Positions 9,021 to 19,027 of a DNA stretch of 54,048 nt are shown here, in pieces. This DNA comes from an uncultured Campylobacter sp. (GTDB lineage: Bacteria > Campylobacterota > Campylobacteria > Campylobacterales > Campylobacteraceae): the NCBI GenBank assembly GCA_934718785.1, contig CAKVAF010000013.1, forward strand, positions 1 through 54,048. Direction: 5' to 3'. The position numbers and the translations under genes are program-made. Each line of letters starts with the position of its first letter. Within the stretch, counting starts at the first letter, position 1. Under the pieces are notes generated by a model. The model was not told the origin of the DNA. It was given only the letters and a program-made list of their open reading frames with translations, and did no database searches.

Positions 9021-10931
9021 TTATTGAATATCCAAAATAAAACTCAAAAGCTTTTCTTTTGTGAAGCCAAAATGCGCGAAAACATCCTTTTCCTTGCCGC
9101 TTTCGCCAAATTTTTCTATATTATAAAGATTATCGCAAAACTTGTAAAGCTCCTTAGAACTCGCTGCTTCAACGCCTATAACAAGCCCCTTTAAAAGCCT
9201 TTGTTGATATTCTTTGCTTTGTTTTTCAAAAAGCTCAAAACAAGGCATAGAAATGACATTTACGCCTATGCCCTTTTTCTCAAGCTCATTTGCAACTTCC
9301 ACACAAAGGCTAACCTCGCTGCCACTGCTTAAAAGACTAATTCTAGGCTTGCTAGCTTCTTTTAGCAAATAAGCCCCTTGAGTGATAGAGCCATAAACGC
9401 TTTCATTTAAAGCCTTTAATTTTTGACGCGAAAGCACGAAAGCACAAGGAGCGTTTAAGCTTTTTAAAGCATAGTCCCATAAAATCGCATTTTCATTGCC
9501 ATCGGCTGGGCGAAAAGTAAGAAAATTTGGCATAGCGCGAAAGGTAGAAAGCTGTTCTATAGGCTGATGCGTAGGTCCGTCCTCGCCCACTCCTATACTA
9601 TCGTGCGTAAAAATGTAAAAATGCCTAAGACTCATCAGTGCGCTAAGCCTGGCAGCTGGCTTTAAATACTCGCTGAAAATAAAAAAAGTCGCCGAAAAAG
9701 GTAAAAATATCCCATACCTTGCAAAAGCGTTATTTATCGCTGCCATAGCGTGTTCTCTAATACCAAAATGAATATTTTTGCCCGCTACAAAATCGCCTGC
9801 ATCTTTAAGCTCGGTTTTATTTGACGGGGCTAAATCAGCACTGCCACCTAAAAAGCCTTCAAACTGAGCTGAAATCGCATTTATAATCTCGCCATTACTG
9901 TCTCTAGTCGCCATATCCTTGCCCCTTAAATCAGGCAGTTTAAGCGCGCTAAAATCAGGATTTAAAAGGCTATTTAAAAGCTCTTTTTTGCCTGAGCTTT
10001 CAAGCTCTTCTTGCCATTTTGCCTCGGCTAAATCGCCTATTTCAAGCGCGGCTTCAAAGATAAATTTAACATCCTCATCAATTTGAAAGTTTTTATCAGC
10101 GTCAAAGCCTGCTTTAATTTTTGCTTCTTTAATCACATCTTCGCCCAAAGGAGCGCCGTGAGAATGTGCGCTGCCCTCAAGCTTGCCAGCTCCTTTTGCG
10201 ATAGTCGTTTTTGCGATGATGAGGCTAGGCTTATCGCTCATTTTAGCTTCTTCAATAGCGTTATTAATAGCGTTAAAATCGTGTCCGTCAATGCTTTGCA
10301 CAAAAAATCCTTGCGCTTCAAAACGCATTTTCACATTTTCATCAAAGGCTAAATTTACAGCACCCTCAATGGAAATAGCGTTGCTATCATAAATGATAAT
10401 GAGATTATCAAGTTTGTGAAGTCCTGCTAAAGAACAAGCCTCATAACTTAGCCCCTCTTCTAAATCGCCATCTCCACAAAGACAGTACACTCTGTGATTG
10501 ATTAAATTCTCGCCTAATAAGCTTGCCGCCTTTTTAGCTGCCATCGCAAAGCCCACGGCATTAGCTATGCCTTGACCTAAAGGACCTGTGGCAATTTCTA
10601 CGCCCGGAGTGGTGATTTCTGGGTGGCCAGGAGTTTTTGAATGAAGCTGGCGAAAGTTTTTTAAATCCTCTAAACTTAAATCATAGCCACTTAAATGCAA
10701 AAAACTATAAAGCAAAGCACTTGCGTGTCCGCCTGAGAGCACGAAGCGGTCGCGATTTAGCCAGTTTGGATTTTTAGGATTGTGCCTTAAATGCGTGCTT
10801 AAAACAGCCATAATATCGGCTAGGCCCAAAGGAGCGCCCGGATGACCGCTGTTTGCGCGCTGCACCATATCAGCACTTAAAAATCTTAAAGTATCGGCTT
10901 GCTTTTTTAACATTTTTTTATCAAGTGTCAT
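9021..10931 (-). CDS. tkt: Transketolase
   Basis: A thiamine-diphosphate enzyme of the non-oxidative pentose phosphate pathway that moves two-carbon units between ketose and aldose phosphates. It is 636 residues, the usual length. The N-terminal region has RANSGHPGAPLGLADIMAVL and RDRFVLSGGHASALLYS. The TPP-binding stretch is GDGDLEEGLSYEA near residue 155, with NLIIIYDSNAIS after it. The pyrimidine-binding half has HFGIREHAM and THDSIGVGEDGPTHQPIEQL. A hydrophilic C-terminal domain ends at DIQ. It lies last in a minus-strand run downstream of ispA with a 9-bp gap, an order matching tkt-ispA as I remember it in C. jejuni. Confidence 0.97.
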   Translation of the reverse strand: MTLDKKMLKKQADTLRFLSADMVQRANSGHPGAPLGLADIMAVLSTHLRHNPKNPNWLNRDRFVLSGGHASALLYSFLHLSGYDLSLEDLKNFRQLHSKTPGHPEITTPGVEIATGPLGQGIANAVGFAMAAKKAASLLGENLINHRVYCLCGDGDLEEGLSYEACSLAGLHKLDNLIIIYDSNAISIEGAVNLAFDENVKMRFEAQGFFVQSIDGHDFNAINNAIEEAKMSDKPSLIIAKTTIAKGAGKLEGSAHSHGAPLGEDVIKEAKIKAGFDADKNFQIDEDVKFIFEAALEIGDLAEAKWQEELESSGKKELLNSLLNPDFSALKLPDLRGKDMATRDSNGEIINAISAQFEGFLGGSADLAPSNKTELKDAGDFVAGKNIHFGIREHAMAAINNAFARYGIFLPFSATFFIFSEYLKPAARLSALMSLRHFYIFTHDSIGVGEDGPTHQPIEQLSTFRAMPNFLTFRPADGNENAILWDYALKSLNAPCAFVLSRQKLKALNESVYGSITQGAYLLKEASKPRISLLSSGSEVSLCVEVANELEKKGIGVNVISMPCFELFEKQSKEYQQRLLKGLVIGVEAASSKELYKFCDNLYNIEKFGESGKEKDVFAHFGFTKEKLLSFILDIQ

Positions 10932-10940
10932 TTTTTTCCT

Positions 10941-11783
10941 TTAAAGTATTTTTTCTATGAGTGCTAAAAGCTTGCTAGCTAGAGCTTTATCAAAGCTTTT
11001 AAGCTCTTTTTTGCACTCTTTAAAAAGCTTTTCTTTTGCCTTTAAAGCTTCATTAAGTCCCAGTAAATTCACAAAAGAGTTTTTAAAAATATCATTTTGA
11101 GTGTCTTTTCCTGTGCTTTTTGAATCGCTTGTGAAATCGAGTATATCATCATTGATTTGAAAAAGTAAGCCCAAATTTAGCCCAAATTTATAAAGGCTTT
11201 TTTGCAAGCTCTCATTGCTTTCACAAATGACAGCACCCATTGCAAGACTTGCTGCGATGAGTTTTGCGGTTTTGTGAATGTGTAAAAACTCAAGCTCATC
11301 TAAGCTTAATTTTTTTTTCTCAAAAAAGCAGTCCAGCACCTGACCCAGCACCATTCCATGAAGTCCTGCATTATAGGCGAGTAAATGCGTGAGTTTTGTT
11401 TTAATCTTATCTTTAAATTTACTTTCAGCAATGAGCAAAAAAGCCTCAGTATTGAGCGCGTCTCCTACTAAAATCGCCGTAGTTTCATCGTAGCGCTTGT
11501 GCAAACAGGGCTTAGAGCGTCTAAGCGTGGCATTATCCATAGCGGGCAAATCATCGTGAATGAGTGAATAAGTGTGCATGCACTCTAGGGCTAAAGCGAT
11601 TTGATAGGCTTTTGAAAGCCTTTTGGGCTTTAAGCTTTGCACCACGCTTAAGAGTAAATTTGCGCGAAAATGCTTGCCCCCAGCTTCTAGCATATAAGCA
11701 AGGGCTTCATTAAAAAAAGGATGAAAGCTTTTAACACTTGGCAAATTCGCCTTTAAAAAGCTTTCAAAATCCGCATTTTTCAC
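10941..11783 (-). CDS. ispA: Polyprenyl (farnesyl/geranylgeranyl) diphosphate synthase
   Basis: Condenses isopentenyl diphosphate with allylic diphosphates to make C15 (or longer) prenyl diphosphates for undecaprenol and quinone synthesis. It is 280 residues. The first Asp-rich motif is SLIHDDLPAMD near residue 80 and the second is QINDDILDFTSD near 210. GGKHFRANLL (about 35-44) supplies the Lys/Arg substrate contacts. The exact product chain length cannot be read with certainty. Its start overlaps the stop of the upstream PDZ-protein gene by 4 bp (ATGA type), so the two are translationally coupled in the same operon. Confidence 0.93.
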   Translation of the reverse strand: MKNADFESFLKANLPSVKSFHPFFNEALAYMLEAGGKHFRANLLLSVVQSLKPKRLSKAYQIALALECMHTYSLIHDDLPAMDNATLRRSKPCLHKRYDETTAILVGDALNTEAFLLIAESKFKDKIKTKLTHLLAYNAGLHGMVLGQVLDCFFEKKKLSLDELEFLHIHKTAKLIAASLAMGAVICESNESLQKSLYKFGLNLGLLFQINDDILDFTSDSKSTGKDTQNDIFKNSFVNLLGLNEALKAKEKLFKECKKELKSFDKALASKLLALIEKIL

Positions 11784-12874
11784 TTAGTAAGCCTTATGAA
11801 AAAGTCAAAATCTCCACTTGTTTTAGAGCTTGTAAGCGAAGAGTCTTGATTTATAGGTAGTTTTTTACTAGAGCGAGAAATAAGAATGTTAAAATCACTT
11901 CCTGTTGTGAAAATGCTTCTGGCTTGATTTGCCGAAGTGATAACCTCATTATTAATGCGTAAAATTTTATCGCCCACCATAAAGCCGGCCGCAGCAGCCT
12001 TTGAGCCAGCTTCTACTCGGGTAATGATTAAATTATTATTTATACTTATACCTAAATTGCTTCTAAAGGCTTGACTAGCGGGCTTTTTAACTACACCCGG
12101 TAAATTAAATTTAGACAAATCCTTAGGAAAAACTTCAGCCGAAATGTTTAAATCCTCATTATCTCTAAGCACGTTAAAATAAAGTGTCGAGCCTCTATCG
12201 GCAAAGAGTATTTTTTCATTAACAAGGCGCAAATCCTTTGCAGGCTCGCCATCCACGCTTACTAATTCATCATTGATTAAAAACTGCGTGCCTTTTCGAA
12301 CCTTATCCACATAAATTTTACCCTCTCTAAAGATAAAATCAACACCTATATCGCCCCAATAAACATCGTTGTATTTTGCAAAATGATTTAAATAACGGTT
12401 GCCTATAAAAGAGCTATCAGCAAGTGAAATTCCTATCATTGCGCAGCAGCAGTCATTGAGCTGGCCTACCTTGCTTTTAAAATCAAGCTGGTCGCGCTCG
12501 TCTAAGTTTTGTGCTAAATATTTTAAATGTCCTATATAAGGGGTATTTGGATCTATAATGCCTACCCAGTCGTTTCGTGTGAGATTTTGCTCATCAGCCT
12601 TAGCAATTGGAATAAGGCTAAACTCGGTGCGCACAAGATATAAATTTAAAAAAGGATCGTATTTTACATATTTATTGAGCTTTTTATCAGCAGGCTTGAC
12701 GACGGCGAGTAAATTTTCATTTAAAACAAAGGCTTGCATACCCTCATAAGTAAAAACGCTGGCTTTGTTTTTTTCCCAGCACGCTACGTAATCCTCAAAG
12801 CGCGGTCTTTCCACACCAAAAGCAAAATTTATACAACAAAAACTTAAAAATAGCAATAAAAAAATTTTTCTCAT
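11780..12874 (-). CDS. Exported PDZ-domain protein
   Basis: A 364-residue protein with a cleavable signal peptide (MRKIFLLLFLSFCCINFAFG, likely cut before VERPRF), so probably periplasmic. About residues 265-345 form a PDZ domain: LGISINNNLIITRVEAGSKA, then AAGFMVGDKILRINNEVI. No HtrA/DegP catalytic triad (GNSGG) or site-2 protease motif is present, so it is a PDZ adaptor rather than a recognised protease. Its start overlaps the ybaB stop by 4 bp and its stop overlaps the ispA start by 4 bp, a tight operon. The corresponding gene sits at the same place in C. jejuni as I recall. The function is unknown. Confidence 0.85.
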   Translation of the reverse strand: MRKIFLLLFLSFCCINFAFGVERPRFEDYVACWEKNKASVFTYEGMQAFVLNENLLAVVKPADKKLNKYVKYDPFLNLYLVRTEFSLIPIAKADEQNLTRNDWVGIIDPNTPYIGHLKYLAQNLDERDQLDFKSKVGQLNDCCCAMIGISLADSSFIGNRYLNHFAKYNDVYWGDIGVDFIFREGKIYVDKVRKGTQFLINDELVSVDGEPAKDLRLVNEKILFADRGSTLYFNVLRDNEDLNISAEVFPKDLSKFNLPGVVKKPASQAFRSNLGISINNNLIITRVEAGSKAAAAGFMVGDKILRINNEVITSANQARSIFTTGSDFNILISRSSKKLPINQDSSLTSSKTSGDFDFFIRLTK

Positions 12875-13170
12875 TTTAATCCTCCAAAAAGATTACCCGC
12901 AAGGCTCTGGCGGTTTTGCTCTACCATTTTAAGTGCATCATTAATGGCTGAAATGAGCAAAATTTGCAAGGCTTCTTTATCTTCAAGCAAGCTCTCATCG
13001 ATATTTACATCGATAATCTCGCCTTTTCCATTGGCTGTAATTTTTACGAGATTTCCCCCGCTGCTTGCGCTAAATTCTTTAGTCTCAAGGTCATTTTCAA
13101 GTGCATTTGCCTTTTCTTGCACCTGTTTTAAAATCTCGCTCATCTTAGAAAAATCCATATTTTCAAACAT
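12871..13170 (-). CDS. ybaB: YbaB/EbfC family DNA-binding protein
   Basis: A 99-residue protein of the YbaB/EbfC nucleoid-associated family, small dimeric DNA-binding proteins. It shows the family layout: an N-terminal amphipathic helix (MSEILKQVQEKANALENDLE), a beta core with the conserved GGNLVKITANGKGEIIDVNI, and a C-terminal helix with ALKMVEQ. The family-typical ending with a Gly-rich tail (AGNLFGGLK) is present. It lies between murE and the PDZ gene. In many bacteria the family member sits next to recR or dnaX; here it does not. Confidence 0.92.
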   Translation of the reverse strand: MFENMDFSKMSEILKQVQEKANALENDLETKEFSASSGGNLVKITANGKGEIIDVNIDESLLEDKEALQILLISAINDALKMVEQNRQSLAGNLFGGLK

Positions 13171-13213
13171 CTTATCCCTTAAATTTTAATTTGTAATTTT
13201 AGCATTTTTTTGC

Positions 13214-14542
13214 TTAAGCTTTTAACAATTCTTGCACGATTTTTTTATCATTCATTGCATATTTCACGCCCTTAATTTCTTGATATTCTTCATCGCCCTT
13301 GCCTAAAATAGCGATAAACTCATCATCTTTAGCTAAATTTAAAGCCTTTTGAATAGCCTTTTTTCTATCCACCTCAGTGTAAATTTCAATTTCTTCGCCC
13401 TTTTCATTTTTAACTAAAAAGTTCTTTTCATCAATCTTTTTAAGATTGTCAAAGCCCTTGATGATGTCATTGATGATACTTTGAGCTTCTTCGCTTCTTG
13501 GATTATCGCTGGTTATGATGATTTTTTTTGCATATTTTAAGGCTGCCTTTGCCATAAGGGGCCGCTTTGCCTTGTCTCTATCACCACCTGCTCCAAAAAC
13601 TACGATTAAAGGCTTGTATTTAAGAGCTTCTAGCACCTTTTCTATGCCATCAGGCGTATGCGCAAAATCAACGATGATATTTTTTGCCACAAGCTCAAGT
13701 CGCCCACTCACGCCCTTAAAGCTAGAAATCGCTCTTTCAAGCTCGCTCGTTTCAATGCTTACAAGCTCATTCACACAAGCAGTGGCTGCGCTGAGATTGT
13801 AAAGATTAAAAAGTCCTACAAGGCTTGATTTGATGTTTATCACGCCTTTTTTAAAGCTTAAATTCGCACTTATGCCTTGATTTAAATCAATGTCTTTGAT
13901 TAAATAATCCGCTTTTTCATCCTGCCCGTAAGTTAAAGCATTTTTTTGATTATAAGCAATTTTAGCTGCGTCTAAGTTTATGAATTTCAAGCTCTCATCC
14001 ATAAAAAAGCTTTCTTTTGCCTTTTTATAATTTTCAAAATTTAAGTGAAAATCTAAGTGATCCTGGGTTAAATTTGTATAAATTTTAGCCACAAACTCAA
14101 GGCTTTCGATGCGCTCTTGAACGAGTGCGTGCGAGCTTACTTCCATCACAAAAAATTTGCATTTTTGCTTGCTCGCAAGGCTTAGATAAGAAAAGGTTTT
14201 TAAAATGGGCGAGGTTGTAAGTGCCTTTTCATCGATACATTCATTTTTTATGAAAGCCCCGCGCGTGCCAGCTAGCGCGCTTTTGTGTCCTAAAAAGTTT
14301 AGGAAATGGGCTATCATCGCGGCTGTGCTTGTTTTGCCATTTGTGCCCGTAATGCCGATGATTTTAATGTTTTCATCGATTTTTAAAAGCCTTTTACACT
14401 CTTTTAAATCAATGATTTTCGCACCCTTTTCTAAGGCCTGCTTAGCAAATTTAGCATTTTGCGCCGTTTGAACGAAAAAGCAATTTTCACTCACTTCATT
14501 AGAATTATCCGTGATAAAGGTATTTTCAAGCTTTATTTGCAT
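13214..14542 (-). CDS. murE: UDP-MurNAc-tripeptide synthetase (meso-DAP adding)
   Basis: A cytoplasmic peptidoglycan enzyme that adds the third residue to UDP-MurNAc-L-Ala-D-Glu. The ATP loop [19 protein letters not shown] lies near residues 67-85. The DNPR motif ([10 protein letters not shown]) marks the meso-diaminopimelate-specific type. GVSGRLELV and [15 protein letters not shown] are also typical. I use the ATG at 14542 (MQIKLENTF), because AAGGG lies 6 nt upstream of it. A longer reading from a TTG at 14560 would place that Shine-Dalgarno inside the gene. The product is 442 residues. The start overlaps the upstream gene by 17 bp, which suggests coupled translation. Confidence 0.95.
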   Translation of the reverse strand: MQIKLENTFITDNSNEVSENCFFVQTAQNAKFAKQALEKGAKIIDLKECKRLLKIDENIKIIGITGTNGKTSTAAMIAHFLNFLGHKSALAGTRGAFIKNECIDEKALTTSPILKTFSYLSLASKQKCKFFVMEVSSHALVQERIESLEFVAKIYTNLTQDHLDFHLNFENYKKAKESFFMDESLKFINLDAAKIAYNQKNALTYGQDEKADYLIKDIDLNQGISANLSFKKGVINIKSSLVGLFNLYNLSAATACVNELVSIETSELERAISSFKGVSGRLELVAKNIIVDFAHTPDGIEKVLEALKYKPLIVVFGAGGDRDKAKRPLMAKAALKYAKKIIITSDNPRSEEAQSIINDIIKGFDNLKKIDEKNFLVKNEKGEEIEIYTEVDRKKAIQKALNLAKDDEFIAILGKGDEEYQEIKGVKYAMNDKKIVQELLKA

Positions 14543-15101
14543 TTTTGCCCTTTTTGGCAAGTTTTTTAGCTAGGATTTGAAATTTATCATCTTGCACGAA
14601 ATGCTTGCTTAAATTCTCCATATAATTTAAAATCAAGTCATCATAGCCATTTTCATAAAGCTTTTCTAAAAAGTCTAAAAAATCCTCTTTAGAGCTAATC
14701 ACAAGCTTATTTGCAAAAATGACATTTTCAAAGCTTTTTTTAAAGCCAAGCTCTTGCTCGCTTTTTAAAAAGTCTTTATAATTAAGCCCTAAATTCTCAT
14801 CCATTTTCTCTTTTTCAAGCTCATCAAGCACGAGTTTACTCTCACTTAAGTTTAAAATTTGTTCGAATTCTTTGTAAATTTCTTTATTTTTATAATGTTT
14901 TAAATAAAACTCAAAAAGCAACCTAGCCTGCGTTTCATAGGATTTTGCAAACTCACAAAGGCTGATAAAATGTAAAAGTTTTTTATTTTTGTGCTTCTCA
15001 TAAGCTAGAGAAAAAAACATTTTCGCGCCGTTATAGTCCTTATTTTCAAAGCATTTTATCGCTACTTTTTTATAATCTATCAAATTCTTCCTTGCCGCCA
15101 T
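14526..15101 (-). CDS. Hypothetical helical (TPR-like) protein
   Basis: A 191-residue soluble protein rich in Lys, Leu and Phe, without a signal peptide. The N-terminal part ([20 protein letters not shown] and following) has the spacing of tetratricopeptide-like helix pairs, though it is not a clean TPR. The first ATG (15101) gives MAARKNLID but has a poor Shine-Dalgarno. A TTG at codon 7 (15083) is preceded by AAGGA and would give [10 protein letters not shown], which may be the true start. It overlaps the nifU-like gene upstream and murE downstream, so it belongs to the same operon. The role is unknown. Confidence 0.75.
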   Translation of the reverse strand: MAARKNLIDYKKVAIKCFENKDYNGAKMFFSLAYEKHKNKKLLHFISLCEFAKSYETQARLLFEFYLKHYKNKEIYKEFEQILNLSESKLVLDELEKEKMDENLGLNYKDFLKSEQELGFKKSFENVIFANKLVISSKEDFLDFLEKLYENGYDDLILNYMENLSKHFVQDDKFQILAKKLAKKGKNANKA

Positions 15102-15342
15102 TCAAATTTACAAGCACAATGCCCGGATGAATGTCAAGTTTGAGCTGTCTTTCAAGCCCGTATTTAAGCGTCGTGCCACTTGAAGCACAGCCCTTGCAAG
15201 CACCGATTAAATGGATATACACCACGCCATTTTTAATGCCTAAAAGCTCCAAGCTACCGCCATCTCGCTCTAAAATATACATATTTTTTGCCAAACAAGT
15301 CTTTACAGGAGTCATTAAATCTTCATCGCTAAAAGGAAGCAT
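15070..15342 (-). CDS. NifU-like iron-sulfur scaffold domain protein
   Basis: A 90-residue stand-alone NifU C-terminal domain that can assemble or carry an Fe-S cluster. The signature CKGCASSGTTLKYGLERQLK (about residues 50-69) contains the C-x-x-C cluster ligands. LELLGIKNGVVYIHLIGACK precedes it as the usual beta strands. This is the first gene of the run that continues through murE, ybaB and ispA to tkt. It overlaps the next gene by 32 bp if that gene's ATG is used, or by less if its TTG is used. I see no IscS or IscU partner nearby. Confidence 0.9.
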   Translation of the reverse strand: MLPFSDEDLMTPVKTCLAKNMYILERDGGSLELLGIKNGVVYIHLIGACKGCASSGTTLKYGLERQLKLDIHPGIVLVNLNGGKEEFDRL

Positions 15343-15404
15343 TTTCTCTCTTTTGTTTTTTAAATCTTATTGTATCACTTTTTCATCAAATTTTTATTTA
15401 AATT

Positions 15405-16301
15405 TTATGGCTTTAAATTAAATTGAGAAATTTCATCTTCGCTTTTATCTTCGTGAATAAAACTCGTATCACTTTCTAACGTATCTACAAAGCGTCCTAT
15501 TCTTTCCCAGCGAATATTTCTTTTCTCATCGAGTGAAAAATACACCAGCCAAGGCTTGCCAACGATGAGTCTATAAGGTACAGAGCCCCAAAAACGGCTA
15601 TCATTTGAATTGTCTCTATTATCGCCCATCATAAAATACTCATTTTCTGGCACTTCATAATAATAAGCATTCGCGCCATTTATACCAAGCTCTCCAAATT
15701 CTTTTAAAAACAGCGGCTTCATCGCAAATTCGTTATTTTGCAAATAAATTTGATAGAGCGCTTCGATATTTTTACTCAAATCATTATGAATGCCCTTAAA
15801 ATCATAAGGTTCTTTAACAAAAATGCGCCCATCAATTTGCGCGATCTTATCCGCAAAATGCTCTTTCATAAACGCATCGCCCTCGCTCATTCTCACAAAA
15901 AGCGTTCTTTTAGCAATGATTATCTCATCGCCTCCTTTAGCGACCATTCTTTTTACATAATGTTCTTTGAAATTTAAAGGATTGCGAAAGACTACGATAT
16001 CGCCTCTTTTAGGTCCTTCGCCTGCAATTAAATGTCCGTCATTATCAAAATCAGGCAAAAGCTGCCATTCAAGCCAAGGCAAATGCGGCGTAGGAATGCC
16101 ATAGCTAAATTTTTTTACAAATAAAAAATCTCCAACCAAAAGAGTATTTTTCATCGACCCACTAGGGATATTAAAAGACTGCACCAAGCAACAAACGACA
16201 ATAAGCACTAAAATTACGGTGCCAGTCCAAGAATGATAAAACTCAAGGAATTTATTTTTTTTGCGCTCTATTTTTTCATCATTTTGTATTAAATTTGACA
16301 T
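15405..16301 (-). CDS. lepB: Signal peptidase I
   Basis: An inner-membrane serine protease with a Ser/Lys dyad that removes signal peptides from exported proteins. A transmembrane segment (about residues 26-43) is followed by the catalytic box FNIPSGSMKNTLL with Ser49. The general-base lysine is Lys117 in EHYVKRMVAKGGD. The late box MMGDNRDNSNDSRFWGSVP is fully conserved. At 298 residues it is near normal length, with one N-terminal anchor. The start codon overlaps the folD stop by 1 bp, so folD-lepB is an operon, an order I also associate with C. jejuni. Confidence 0.97.
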   Translation of the reverse strand: MSNLIQNDEKIERKKNKFLEFYHSWTGTVILVLIVVCCLVQSFNIPSGSMKNTLLVGDFLFVKKFSYGIPTPHLPWLEWQLLPDFDNDGHLIAGEGPKRGDIVVFRNPLNFKEHYVKRMVAKGGDEIIIAKRTLFVRMSEGDAFMKEHFADKIAQIDGRIFVKEPYDFKGIHNDLSKNIEALYQIYLQNNEFAMKPLFLKEFGELGINGANAYYYEVPENEYFMMGDNRDNSNDSRFWGSVPYRLIVGKPWLVYFSLDEKRNIRWERIGRFVDTLESDTSFIHEDKSEDEISQFNLKP

Positions 16302-17167
16302 TAATTTCCTTGATATAAAGAATTTCTATTATTTGCAGCTTTTAAAGTATTTTCTAAAAGTTTAGCAATAGTCATCGGTCCCACTCCACCAGGAACGGGC
16401 GTGATAAAGCTTGCTTTTTTGCTTACATTTTCAAAGTCCACATCTCCAACGATTTTTCCATTTTCAAGGCGGTTAATACCCACATCAATGATAATTGCGC
16501 CCTGTTTTACCATACCTGCTTTAAGCAAATTCACACAGCCTGCGGCAACGATGATTAAATCCGCATTCTTAGTATAAAAGCTCAAATCTTTTGTTTTAAT
16601 ATGACAAATGCTCACGCTCGCACCCAAATTTAAAAGCAAAGTCGCCATAGGACGACCGACTATATTTGAAGCACCGATGACAACAGCATCAAGAGAGCTT
16701 ACATTGATATGATACTCATTTAAAAGATAAATAATGCCAGCGGGCGTGCAAGGGATAAATGGTGTGCTTAAATTTGAGCTTAAACAGCCTACATTAAAGG
16801 GATGAAAGCCATCGACATCTTTATTAAAATCAATGGCTTCTAAAATCACGGCTTTATTGATGTGCTCTGGCAAAGGCAGCTGCACCAAAATGCCATCCAC
16901 GCTATCATCGTAATTTAGAGTATTAATAAGAGCTAAAAGCTCTTGCTGCGTGGTGTTTGCGTTCAGTTTGTAGGGCAAGGATTTAATGCCCACTTCAGCA
17001 CAAGCCTTAGCCTTAGCATTCACATAAGTAAGACTAGCCGCGTCATCGCCTACTAAAATCACCGCCAAACAAGGCTGAATTCCCTTTTCAAGCAATTCTT
17101 GCACCCCAAATTTAATTTTAGAGCGAAGCTTTGCTGCAACTTCTTTACCATTGATTAAAGTCATCAT
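16301..17167 (-). CDS. folD: Methylenetetrahydrofolate dehydrogenase/cyclohydrolase
   Basis: A bifunctional folate enzyme that interconverts 5,10-methylene-THF and 10-formyl-THF using NADP. It is 288 residues, a normal length. Conserved pieces: YVNAKAKACAEVGI with the catalytic Tyr-Lys region, DGILVQLPLPEHI, the cofactor site VVIGASNIVGRPMATLLLN, and the C-terminal ITPVPGGVGPMTIAKLLENT. Two adjacent ATGs (17167 and 17164) are possible; the first lies 5 nt after AAGG and is used. The gene is transcribed away from the cytochrome gene at 17247, and the 79-bp gap carries both promoters. Confidence 0.97.
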   Translation of the reverse strand: MMTLINGKEVAAKLRSKIKFGVQELLEKGIQPCLAVILVGDDAASLTYVNAKAKACAEVGIKSLPYKLNANTTQQELLALINTLNYDDSVDGILVQLPLPEHINKAVILEAIDFNKDVDGFHPFNVGCLSSNLSTPFIPCTPAGIIYLLNEYHINVSSLDAVVIGASNIVGRPMATLLLNLGASVSICHIKTKDLSFYTKNADLIIVAAGCVNLLKAGMVKQGAIIIDVGINRLENGKIVGDVDFENVSKKASFITPVPGGVGPMTIAKLLENTLKAANNRNSLYQGN

Positions 17168-17246
17168 TTTGCCTTAAAAATTTATCACTTTTTAAAGAAA
17201 AAATTGTATCATAATAAACTTTATTTTTCGTTACAAGGTTAGCAAA

Positions 17247-17603
17247 ATGAAATTTTTTTCGCCATTTTTGTTGCTTTTAAGCCTTTCTAGCGTAAGCACA
17301 GCAGAAGATTTCATCACCTTGAAAGAATATGCAAAAATGCTTTATGAAAATCCACGCGGCATTTCTTGCAAACTTTGTCACGGAGAAGATGGCAGCTCTC
17401 AAAAGCTTAGTTTATATAAGCAAAAAGGTCAAATTAAAGAATTTATCGTGCCTGATATTAGAGAAATTTCATTTAAAGAATTTGAAAAATCCTTAAAAGA
17501 AGTTAAAGATACAAAAAGCATTATGCCGACTTATTCACTCACAAGCGATGAAATTATGATATTATATAGCTATATTCAAGGGCTTAAAAAGGAGAAAAAA
17601 TGA
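17247..17603 (+). CDS. Small periplasmic c-type cytochrome
   Basis: A 118-residue exported monoheme cytochrome c. The signal peptide is [19 protein letters not shown]. The heme-attachment motif C-x-x-C-H is at residues 41-45 ([13 protein letters not shown]). [20 protein letters not shown] near the C-terminus supplies a Met as probable sixth ligand and the usual last helix. It could shuttle electrons in the periplasm, but the partner is unknown. Its stop overlaps the hemL start by 4 bp, coupling a heme protein to a heme (tetrapyrrole) biosynthesis enzyme. This pairing also occurs in C. jejuni as I recall. Confidence 0.88.
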   Translation: MKFFSPFLLLLSLSSVSTAEDFITLKEYAKMLYENPRGISCKLCHGEDGSSQKLSLYKQKGQIKEFIVPDIREISFKEFEKSLKEVKDTKSIMPTYSLTSDEIMILYSYIQGLKKEKK

Positions 17604-18886
17604 CAAATAAAAAGGCTTTTAAAGAAGCGTGCAAGGTGATTGCTGGTGGGGTTGATTCTCCTGTTAGGGCTTTTAAAAGTGTGGGCTCTACACCACTTTT
17701 TATCGCTAGTGGCAAGGGCTATTTGATAAAAGATATAGAAAATAAAAGCTATATAGACTTCGTTCAAAGTTGGGGACCTTTGCTTTTTGGGCATGCAGAT
17801 GAAGATATAACTAGAGCTTGTGCTAAGGCTTTAAAAAAAGGCTCAAGCTTTGGCGCTCCAACTTTAGCTGAAACTACCTTGGCTAAGCTCATACTCTCAA
17901 TCTTTACGCATTTAGATAAAATTCGTTTTGTAAATAGTGGCACAGAAGCTACAATGAGCGCGATTCGTCTAGCTCGTGGCTTTACAAAAAGAGAAAAAAT
18001 CCTTAAATTTGAGGGTTGCTATCACGGACATAGCGATTCTCTGCTTGTGAGTATGGGAAGTGGTGGAGCAACCTTTAACACCCCAAGCTCTTTAGGCGTT
18101 TTACAAAGCACCGCTGCTAGCACTCTTGTAGCAACTTACAATGATATAGCAAGCGTTGAAGCCTTGTTTAATAAACATAAAGACATAGCCTGCGTCATTA
18201 TAGAACCCATAGCTGGCAATATGGGGCTTGTGCCTGCTAAAAATGAGTTTTTAGCCAATTTACAAGCCTTGTGTAAAAAGCACGGCACCCTTTTAATTTT
18301 TGATGAAGTGATGAGTGGTTTTAGAGCAAGCTTTACAGGCTCTTATGAGTATAATAAAATCAAAGCTGATATCATCACCTTTGGCAAGGTCATAGGCGGG
18401 GGCTTGCCTGCGGCTGCTTTTGCTGCAAGGGCTGAGATAATGGATATTTTAAGCCCGCTTGGTGGGGTTTATCAAGCAGGCACTCTAAGTGGAAATCCCT
18501 TAGCAATGGCAGCTGGCATAGCAAGTATAAAAAAGGCTAAAAAAGATAAAAATCTTTACAAAAGGCTTGATAAACTTGCCTTAAAGCTTACAAAGGGCTT
18601 TAAAGAAGCAGCCACTCTAGCAAAAGTGCCTTTACAAGTAACTCACAGAGGCTCGATGTTTGGCTTTTTCTTTAATGAAAAAGAAGTGTTAAACTATAAA
18701 GATGCTATAAAAAGTGATACAAAAGCCTTTGCTAACTTTCATCAAGAAATGCTAAAGCGAGGTATTTATCTTGCTTGTTCGCAGTTTGAAACAGGCTTTA
18801 TTTGTGATAAAATGAATGATAAAATCATCAAAAAAGCCGTAAATGCAGCCTATGAGAGCTTTGAGCTGATAAAAAAGAAAAATTAA
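17600..18886 (+). CDS. hemL: Glutamate-1-semialdehyde 2,1-aminomutase
   Basis: A PLP enzyme that converts glutamate-1-semialdehyde to 5-aminolevulinate in the C5 heme pathway. It is 428 residues, full length. [20 protein letters not shown] at the N-terminus is the family signature. The PLP lysine is in [19 protein letters not shown] near residue 263. FDEVMSGFR provides the PLP-contacting Asp, and [16 protein letters not shown] is also conserved. SD AAGGAGAAAAA precedes the ATG. It overlaps the upstream cytochrome gene by 4 bp. Confidence 0.97.
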   Translation: MTNKKAFKEACKVIAGGVDSPVRAFKSVGSTPLFIASGKGYLIKDIENKSYIDFVQSWGPLLFGHADEDITRACAKALKKGSSFGAPTLAETTLAKLILSIFTHLDKIRFVNSGTEATMSAIRLARGFTKREKILKFEGCYHGHSDSLLVSMGSGGATFNTPSSLGVLQSTAASTLVATYNDIASVEALFNKHKDIACVIIEPIAGNMGLVPAKNEFLANLQALCKKHGTLLIFDEVMSGFRASFTGSYEYNKIKADIITFGKVIGGGLPAAAFAARAEIMDILSPLGGVYQAGTLSGNPLAMAAGIASIKKAKKDKNLYKRLDKLALKLTKGFKEAATLAKVPLQVTHRGSMFGFFFNEKEVLNYKDAIKSDTKAFANFHQEMLKRGIYLACSQFETGFICDKMNDKIIKKAVNAAYESFELIKKKN

Positions 18887-19027
18887 TTTGTCATTGCGGT
18901 GAATTTCGTGCTGAGTGGTTTTTCGCCCAATCATTGCGAGTCTTGATGAAATGAAGGCGTGACAATCTACAGCGTATAATTTAAAATTTATTTTTAAATT
19001 CCATAAATTATCAAAAACGGAGCAAAT
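18887..19027. repeat. Degenerate repeat copies after hemL
   Basis: This short gap holds two decayed half-sites of the dispersed repeat (TCATTGCGGTGAATTTCGTG near 18892 and TCATTGCGAGTC near 18931, ending TGACAATCTAC). It ends with the GGAG Shine-Dalgarno of the next gene. Confidence 0.6.

Noticed and set aside
14543..14560. TTG start extending murE by six residues
   Set aside because: The AAGGG Shine-Dalgarno for the ATG at 14542 would be internal, and the conserved protein begins after it.
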